A stretch of 64,000 bases of DNA from Chelydra serpentina (lineage: Eukaryota; Chordata; Testudines; Chelydridae): the NCBI GenBank assembly GCA_037349315.1, contig JBAIAC010000035.1:9748501-9812500 (forward strand), written 5' to 3'. Each line of letters opens with the position of its first letter. Positions within the stretch are counted from its first letter, which is position 1. The position numbers and the translations under genes are program-made. This document shows, in pieces, positions 57,159 to 64,000 of this stretch. The notes beneath the pieces were generated by a model. That model was not told the origin of the DNA, searched no databases, and saw only the letters and a list, made by a program, of their open reading frames with translations.

Positions 57159-57160
<2 letters not shown>
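56961..57160 (+). mobile_element. tRNA-derived SINE (turtle Pol III/Cry-type)
   Basis: A tRNA-like head with Pol III promoter boxes, A box TAGCTCAATGG (56972-56982) and B box GAGTTCAATCC (57015-57025), is followed by a tRNA-unrelated body. The 3' tail GCAGGGGACTGAACTCGATG to CCTTCCAGTTCTAGGAG matches the CR1 3' UTR at 33341-33389 (about 41 of 49 positions). It ends in a TA-rich tail. Such CR1-tailed tRNA SINEs are known from cryptodiran turtles. The head cannot be a working tRNA: the CCTGCTAAACC anticodon-arm region is followed by an unpaired acceptor end and it lacks a proper T-run exit. Target duplication not visible. Confidence 0.88.

Positions 57161-57192
<32 letters not shown>
57161..57192. 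repeat. (TA)n microsatellite at the SINE tail
   Basis: Sixteen TA units, probably expanded from the SINE's 3' terminal repeat. Confidence 0.95.
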
Positions 57193-57193
<1 letters not shown>

Positions 57194-58685
57194 TGTCATG
57201 CATCAAGTCATGAGTCCTTGACTTCAATCCTGGGACTAAAGTTACATGTACACGTGTTTTCAAAATTGGGACCTAAATTGATGGTTTGTGCGTCTTTGAT
57301 CATATTTGACCCTGTGATACAATCTATTCCCCCGTTACTCACACAGCTCAGGCCTTACTAATCTGGTTGCCACCTCATAGTCCCTATTAAATCTCCCTAT
57401 TTCATTGCCTCGTGGATTTAGCTCTTCATCTTTTTAGGTATTTTAAATATATCGAATTGATCGAAAATGGATACTCATGAAAAATTGAATATATGTAGAT
57501 ATAGAGTTGTTCTCGGCTTTTATAATCATTTTTATCTGCTATTGTATGTAGATCTCTGGCTTGTTTTCCAGTGTTCTGGGAAGCTAGCATAAGGTTAGCC
57601 TTATAAAACACTATTTTCTCTTGTTTCAAATGTACATAAGTGCATAATGAAAAGATCCATCTAAATAAACAAAGAATTGCAGATAGGGAAAGAAAGGGTC
57701 TCTGACAGAATGTAAAACACAGGATGCTTCTCCATGCATTTAGAGAATTGTGATAGGTGCAGCGTAAACTATAAAAAAAAATACATATTTTACATCGCAC
57801 CTCACTCTATGGACCTCTATGTCCCCTAACCAGAAACATCCTGAGTTTGAGTTACTGAAGAATGGATAGTCCTAATATACACAGCAGCAGATGTCAGGCC
57901 TTGCAGGTCGACTTCCTGTTGGAGGAGAAATCAGTAACACAGAGTCTGGGCATATCCTTAGTGAGACTTTGTTTTCTCTACACTACGTACAGCAGACCTA
58001 CAACAGGAATTGGGAGTGGGAAGGGAATAGTCAAGGAGCTGGTTGCTGATCCCTGATCTTGCACTGCACAGTTCTGGTGGCAGTAAGAGCAGCTATGGGA
58101 CTGCTCTAATTTACACCACCGGCATGTGGTCCCTAGGGAATCTTACGCCAGTGAAGAATTGTTGAAATGGAGCTCTGCTCCACCATGCCCCTACAGCTCC
58201 CACCCCTCATCCACACTGAGAATTCTCTGGTGAGCATTTATGACCAGAATCTGTCACCAGAGTAGCCAGAGTAGCACAACATGAACAGACCTTACTGGAG
58301 GCTCTGGGCCTCTATTTTTAGAACTATACAAATATTGTGTTAATCCTTCTAGATTCCTGCTAATTTCCTTCACATCATCCCTCAACCATCTAAATCCCTA
58401 TGTTCTCCTGCCACTATGCAAGCCCCTATCTCAGTTCCAGTGCCCTTTATGCAACTCCATCCTGATGTTCATTATAATTACTGTTGATGCCTGAGGGTGC
58501 CAGAGTCCAGAACTGTAAGAGTGTGCAGCCGGAGTCCTCTGCCACTGACATTCATGGTGTGATACACTGGAGTGCTGCTAAGAGATTGGTCATTAATTCC
58601 TGGTCCGGTCACATGACATGGATCAGCCCTACAAACAGTAAAATCCCTGTCACATGGCAGGGATCAGTATAAGAGTTGGTTAAAA
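57193..58685. other. No feature recognised
   Basis: Unique sequence; a 124-codon minus-strand ORF (57426-57800) has no recognisable domain. 58.5-58.67 kb has CACATGACATGG/CACATGGCAGGG near-duplications. Confidence 0.5.
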
Positions 58686-58689
58686 AAAT

Positions 58690-58912
58690 AATCAGAACTG
58701 TTTTTCATTGAATAAATGTCAGTGAAATTTTGTTTTAAAAATGGAGCGGGGGGGGGGGATCATTTAAAAAATGTTGCACTGTCCTGTTTTGACATTCTCA
58801 GAAGGGAATCTGAAGAAAATGTTTAAATTGACTTTAAATGATTTTTTTCCAGAATTTCATTTTGCCAAAAAATGTAACCTTTTGGCTTTTTGTCCCAATT
58901 CAGGATAAGTCC
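58690..58912. repeat. AT-rich AAAATTTTC-type element
   Basis: TTCATTTTGCCAAAAAATGT, CAGTGAAATTTTGTTTTAAA and similar words as at 9.2 and 10.4 kb. A G run of 10 lies inside (58750-58759). Ends unclear. Confidence 0.35.
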
Positions 58913-58929
58913 GTGTCTCCCCCGCCCCC

Positions 58930-58992
58930 CACCAGTCCTCAACTGGTGTAAGTCAGCATAGCAGCATTTGCTCCCAGCTAAGGATCTGGGCC
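58930..58992. mobile_element. Palindromic MITE-like element
   Basis: CAGTCCTCAACTGGTGTAAG on the left and CAGCTAAGGATCTGGGCC on the right are mirrored, with CAGCATAGCAGC between. 1842-1930 subtype. Confidence 0.5.
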
Positions 58993-58994
58993 AC

Positions 58995-60183
58995 TGAGCC
59001 ATTGATCAGAGTATTCTAGGGCTCTTGGATTCTTGTTTCTTCCTTGTGTATTTCCCTTTTTTCACCACTCAGCAAGCTAATTGCAGCATTTCTTTTTTGT
59101 GTGGTTTGCCAATTACCCTTCTTCCCATCAGTTCTAGGCTCTCTGAATTGTGGATTGCCTCCCAGGAGAGCACAAAGAACTGACAGCTTTTTCTGCTGTA
59201 AAAAAACATGTTCTGTCTCCTCTCTAGATGGATAGCAAAGAGCATTAGCATGTCTGTGCTTTGTCTCAAAACAGCGCACAATGCAACAGCCGAAACTTAG
59301 CAGTCTTTTAAGCCTAAGTCGACAAACTCTACTCCTGGTTCCTGAAAGGTCAGTCACCATCTCAAACAGCTTTAGCCAGTAGAACTTAAAACAAATTCTT
59401 TACCTCAATAGGTGATACAAAAATGTTGCTCAAAGGTCACAGTAGCCAGCAGCGCTGTCTTTGTCCTTGCATATTTATGCTTCCTTTTAGACAGAATACA
59501 TCGGATAAGCAATAACCGCTCCACCTGAAGCGGATTCTTGGGGAAGGACATCTCTGACAATTGTGCTGTGCACTTCAGTCAGCCAGCGCAGGTGCAAAAA
59601 CAACTTGGGTTCTAGGAAGCCAGGCTGCAATAAACGTCAAAGGAGGTTAATTACAAAAACAAACAATAACAAGAAAAAAACCAAAAAACCTCTGCAACTT
59701 TTATCACATTCTTGGACATGGGCCATGCGCCCACAGCTTCTTGACGTTTCATTTTGTAAGGGGAGGAAGTTAGAGAGACAGCTGTAATATCCTTGGCAGA
59801 TATTTTATACAGTAGCCCAGTAGTTATATGTGAGTAGCAAAATGGTTGAACTTGTTAAGTTTAACTGTAATAGTAGCAGATCACAGTTCCTCTAGGATCC
59901 ATTCAGTGCTCCATACTGTATGTTGTCTTCGGAAAGTTATATGGAGTGCATGACTTTATCCAAAGATACAAGGGAGCAGTCCATTGGGCTTTTCTAATAT
60001 CCCTTGGCTTTTGCAAAAAAAAACAAATGGAAGGTTATACTTAAAGACAAAGGCCATGCTCATATAATTTGAGTTTGTCTCTACATGCTAATAACTACTG
60101 ACAAAGTCAGCGCTGAAAAAACAATATACTCAGTGTAAACACCAAAGATAAATGCCTTTCACAACGAAGGCTGCCTGGGAAAT
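58995..60183. other. No feature recognised
   Basis: A 114-codon minus-strand ORF (59016-59360) has no recognisable domain. Otherwise unique. Confidence 0.5.
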
Positions 60184-60184
60184 G

Positions 60185-60380
60185 TATTTATTTCCACAAA
60201 ATGTTTTGAAGCAAATGGAAAAACCTGGAGTTTTGGTTGCCAAAATGTGAAAAGACAAAAAATCAATGTTCAGGCTTTCAGTTTTTCATGAAACCCCAGA
60301 AATTTTTGACAAAAACAAATATTTGTGAGAATATTTTTGTCAAAAGAAATTTATCAGCAAAATAATTTTCAGTTAAACTA
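60185..60380. repeat. AT-rich AAAATTTTC-type element
   Basis: CACAAAATGTTTTGAAGCAA, TTTTTGACAAAAACAAATAT and GTCAAAAGAAATTTATCAGC form loose inverted words. Fifth member of the family in the window. Confidence 0.35.
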
Positions 60381-61315
60381 AGGATCTGGAGAAGCTGTAG
60401 TCACCATCTTTTTCAAATTCCTGACTGAACACAAAAACGGGCTGGGTGCCAGATAGTGTGCATTTTAATGTTATTCTAATGGCTAAAATGAAAGGGGATA
60501 TAATCAATAATTTTTTAAAAAACAGCACAATAACTCCAATAAAATCCAGTGATAAATTCCTCCCCCCTGTAGTGATAGACCTTCTCTCTCCAGTATAGTC
60601 CTGGCTCTTCCCCATCTATTCCATATCCAAACATAGACACCTGGTGCATTTGGCTGCTTTCCATTTATACCATATCCCATCAATCTTAATTGAACACAGC
60701 AGCGTATCAATAACTTATCTGCCAGTGAGCTATTTAGGCTCCGGAACAGATTTATTATACAGTATATATTCTGTTAATAAACTGGTTTCTTTGCTCCTTG
60801 ATCAAGGCTGAGAAGCTGGTGTGTTAGAAGGAGTGGATACATGGTGAAAAATAATAGAAAAGAGGCTTCTCTTGGGAGAAAAAAGTATATTGGCAACATG
60901 AAAAAGTTAATCTTCAGTGCATCATTGTCTAGGGCTACAATAGATGTATCCTGAGTCATAGAAAACTCTGACTTTCAAATTTACTGAAAGTTGCCGAGAA
61001 GAATTTGTGCAAGACATAAACCATTCTCCAGTCCGGTGAAAGGCTAAATTTAAGGACTTAAACTGTTTTATGCTTCATTTTTCATTATGTCTTAATTCTT
61101 TTTGCTTGTGTATGTCACTTTTTTTGGCCCCAATATTAAGCTGTGTAATTTCTAGGAATGTTCTGCATGCAGTTTCTCAGAGACGATGACATTTTGAATT
61201 TAACTAATGCTGTTTGCTGAGGTTGCAATAACTAGCATTGAGTTGAACAGTTCAATGCACAGCTCCAGATTTGGTCTATCTAAAATAAATGGGCTAATAC
61301 TGTCTGGATAAAAAC
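60381..61315. other. No feature recognised
   Basis: AT-rich unique sequence. Confidence 0.5.
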
Positions 61316-61319
61316 AACC

Positions 61320-61665
61320 CCATGTTTATGGACAATCTTTGCATTTGATTGCTAAACTGTTCAGCCAACACTTCAATCAACTGAAAAATTGCAATATAGA
61401 TGTTTGCAAAGCGAAGTATAGACTAGACAGCTGTTATAATGACTGTACAGTGTGTCTTCAGTTTTCTGCAGAGATGCTGCAACATATTTTTAATTTCTCT
61501 GATATTTATTGTTTTTATGAGATTGTGTTCAAAGAAGTGAATCAGTGTAGCCTTTTCCAGGGAAATAAATCTCCAAAAGCTTAATTCATCCTTTTGAAGT
61601 AATAGAAAAGCCTAACTTTGTGCGGCCAGATCTGCACACTAAGTATTTTGTCATAAATAAGGGAA
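61320..61665. promoter_or_regulatory. Candidate conserved non-coding element
   Basis: Repeat-free block with CTTTGCATTTG (octamer-like), GACAGCTGTTATAATGAC (E-box next to a TAAT core), AGCTTAATTCATCC and TTTTTAATTTC. An 81-codon ORF spans it (61339-61584) without recognisable domain. Inference from texture. Confidence 0.3.
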
Positions 61666-62440
61666 AATAAAGAAAATATAAATAAAGCAGGCCTGACTCT
61701 ATTTCACTGCATTATTAAAATTCCATTGTTTATTCTGCAGGACAAGACCTCCCAAAATGACAGGGGTAATCTGGGCGAAAAGGAGCTTGTTGCCAAAGGG
61801 TACAGCACTTAAAGGAGGGGGGCGCATTTTAAAAACTGCCAAGCAAAATATTTTCATTCATGAGTTCACCCAGCCTAAACATGCATCTAATCCTCTCAAA
61901 CTGACAGTTCAAAAAGGCAAAATGTTCAGTTCAAAGGCAAAAAGGTCCTGGGGATTATTAGAATTATCACTTATCATGAAATGACCATCAGGTTTGGAAT
62001 CAAATAGCTCCACCTTCACTCACCAAATCAAAGGACTTACGCCTCATTACAACGTTAAAAACACAGCAAATCCTTTCTTCTCCAGCTTCAGTGAGTCTGC
62101 CAAAGGGGTGATAAGAGCCATCAGCACAGTGAAAATATGGAGGGGTTAATACTTGTTAACTTTTTTAATGTAAAGATCAGTTGTGAGTTGAAGCAAAGCA
62201 TCCTGAAGGAAGAACCTCCAGCACCTTGCCTGAAACACTGTACATCTCTATGCAAAATGCTGCATCCTCTATTGTCTGTGTATCAGAGTCAGTGACGGTC
62301 TGGGGTGGAGTGACAGAGGATTTGGGGTGCACTAGAAATGCAGAACTCACCAAATGGGCCTTTTTCAATAACCAGTACATGTTGATATAAACAGATATCT
62401 TTTCTTTTAATAAAAATTATAATTAGACCTTATCAGGAAA
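61666..62440. other. No feature recognised
   Basis: Unique sequence; ORFs under 80 codons. Confidence 0.5.
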
Positions 62441-62447
62441 GGAAAGG

Positions 62448-62545
62448 ATCATCCCTATTTTACAGGTGGCAAAACTAAGACTCGAGGAGGTTAAGTGATT
62501 TAGCCATGTTGGCAGAGCTGGGAATAGGGCCCAGGTCTTTTGGAG
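62448..62545 (-). repeat. MIR (CORE-SINE) fragment, reverse orientation
   Basis: CCCTATTTTACAGGTGGCAA, AACTAAGACTCGAGGAGGTT, AAGTGATTTAGCCATGTTGG and GCAGAGCTGGGAATAGGGCC are the MIR segments read backwards, in order. Confidence 0.85.
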
Positions 62546-63488
62546 AAAAAAAATACAGCAAGATTGAAATTGCTTCATGGGAATTATGAACATTTTGAAC
62601 AAACCTGAGCTAAATTATGAGGAAACCTGCTTCCTTTTTTCCTCTCTGCCCCCAGTACTGGGGAGGATTTGTGGTTTGCTATGCCACATTCAGTGATTTC
62701 ACAAGGTTTTGACATGAAACTAGAGATATCACACAATGGTATCTGAACCGCACAATGAAGAACCAAATGCAGATCCTGAATCCTCCATAGTTCCAGGGTG
62801 TTCAGAACTGGTGTTTTGGCTAAGGCAAATCTGAACTGATTGCATGCCTCTGTCTATCTTTTAGATTCCTCCTTTTGCCCCAAAGTTTGGATCCGGGGTT
62901 CTGGTTCATCGCTACTTGAAACGTGGCTAGGTTTTGCTTCAAGTTTTCAGATGTTGGCAGCCCAAACTCAAAGTGAAATTCAAGGGCTGTGAATCCACAC
63001 AAATTAAACCAAAACACAGGTTTGTCAGACTGCCTGTGAATCAAAACAGCACAGCTCTGCTATTAGCGAGTACCACTTTCTTCTCTTCCGCACTAACCAC
63101 TTGACATATTTTCTTTTCTCACATTCTAAACATGGAGAGTTTAAAAAAAAAAGTAAACAACAGTCAAGGAAGAGGAAAAAGCTAAATGGACGGGACAGGT
63201 GGAGTGTGGTCAGCAGGTTTCTTCAGTCTGCTTATGCCCTGAGGAGATATGACAGAATGGGGACTGCTCCGTTTTACTGTAATAAATTCCACCTGGTTTT
63301 TTTGGTCATATGACTAGCCTTTCTGTGGATAAATCAGGGCATTTTCTGGGTCCATAAAAATAGCTGCTCAGCCAAATTCTCTTTCCATTTGCCATGCCAG
63401 TGCAAAGCCACATAAAAGTAACTCACTGTTCATCTCCTGTGCAAAAGCATACATAGAGGAAGATACACTACAGCTTCCCTGAAGACAC
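62546..63488. other. No feature recognised
   Basis: Unique sequence; no ORF above 75 codons. Confidence 0.5.
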
Positions 63489-63490
63489 GA

Positions 63491-63563
63491 GGGTGAAATT
63501 CGGGCCCCAGTGAAGTCAAATGGGAGTTTTGCCTTTGACTTAAATGAGATCAGGATTTCACCC
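63491..63563. mobile_element. 73-bp palindromic MITE-like element
   Basis: GGGTGAAATTCGGGCC at left mirrors GGGTGAAATCCTGATC (minus strand of the right end); the arms continue to AAGTCAAATGGGA/AAGTCAAAGGCAA. No TTA flanks. Confidence 0.65.
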
Positions 63564-63695
63564 ATGGAGTCTGCACATTCTCCTCCCCTCCCCAGTCATT
63601 CAGGGGCTCAAAAGGCAATGGTGAGGGATCCGTGGAGATCCCCAACCACGCAAACATCAGGTCACTACAGAGAGGGACTCTCCCTTCGCACTCAC

Positions 63696-63941
63696 CTTCA
63701 GCCTCCCCAGAGCCTGGCAGTAGGACAGGACCAATAACCGTGATGCCATTTGCTGCATGGACCTCCCATCGCGCTTTGTGACACTAGAGGGGTGAAGCAT
63801 CCACCCTCAGGCAGCATTACCGCACGTCGGCGTCTTCAGCTGAGGTAGAGCATGGAAGATAGTGGGGTTTCTTCTTGGGTCCGCCTTTAACCTGTAGCCA
63901 CGCCCACTTCTTCATGGCACAGGAGCCGCTTGCATATTTTG
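63696..63941 (-). other. Possible exon (splice-bounded candidate)
   Basis: On the minus strand a pyrimidine-rich tract of about 25 bases ends in CCTCAG just before 63941, and GAAG|GTGAGTGC at 63696/63695 is a strong donor-like site, 246 bases further on. All three frames hit stops inside. The longest runs 41 codons from the acceptor (including AMKKWAWLQVKGGPKKK and EDADVR) to TAA at 63817-63819. It could be a terminal coding exon, a non-coding exon, or chance. CpGs are more frequent here than in the neighbouring 5 kb. I do not recognise the peptide. Confidence 0.2.
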
Positions 63942-64000
63942 CTGAGGAGGAAGATAGCGAAGGGAAGACAGTCAGTGTGGCTGAGGAGGGAGATTGCATT

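Noticed and set aside
1..64000. CRISPR arrays, operons, riboswitches or a bacterial defence system
   Set aside because: No regularly spaced repeats and no gene-dense strand organisation. CR1, MIR, SINE and hAT content shows vertebrate nuclear DNA.

Overview
This is vertebrate nuclear DNA, most likely from a turtle (or at least a non-avian sauropsid). It is an AT-rich stretch lying between genes or inside a large intron. I find no host protein-coding gene, rRNA, functional tRNA or CRISPR array. The organism call rests on the repeat content. There are CR1 LINE copies ending in the short ATTCTATG-type 3' repeat, and one tRNA-derived SINE whose tail matches the CR1 tail, as in the tortoise/turtle Pol III SINE family. 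There are ancient MIR/CORE-SINE copies, several non-autonomous hAT and PIF/Harbinger-like DNA transposons, and one solo LTR. Family names come from recalled consensus features, not from a database search.

Layout. 1-9 kb: mostly unique AT-rich sequence with two small palindromic elements and a 3'-UTR-like AT-rich block near 2.1-3.2 kb. 9-17 kb: a dense repeat zone holding an AT-rich inverted-repeat element, a CR1 fragment, an inverted-dimer retroposon with a 12-bp target duplication, a 417-bp hAT element, MIR, a GC-rich hairpin element and a 285-bp Harbinger-like element. 17-32 kb: mainly unique, with microsatellites, MIRs, LTR-like blocks, a second hAT (27.7 kb), a solo LTR (30.65-31.15 kb) and two candidate conserved non-coding blocks (21.2 and 25.4 kb). 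32-43 kb: the best CR1 copy (broken ORF2), a third hAT, more CR1 debris, a 192-bp direct repeat 2.7 kb apart, and a CR1 split by a fourth hAT. 43-50 kb: many short palindromic elements, including two abutting ones that share a TTA target site, and a MIR carrying a nested insertion. 50-64 kb: AT-rich and repeat-poor, with candidate regulatory blocks at 53.7, 55.5 and 61.3 kb, the turtle-type SINE at 57 kb, and a possible minus-strand exon at the right edge.

No set of genes works together here. The coherent biology is mobile-element ecology. The CR1 LINE and the SINE that appears to borrow its tail lie 24 kb apart. At least 20 short inverted-repeat elements are scattered through the window, some with clear target-site duplications. 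Every strongly GC/CpG-rich patch I noticed, except the rightmost end and the 40.5-41.1 kb block, falls inside a DNA transposon. Between the repeats are several repeat-free, homeodomain-motif-rich blocks that look like developmental enhancers; this last point is inference from composition only.
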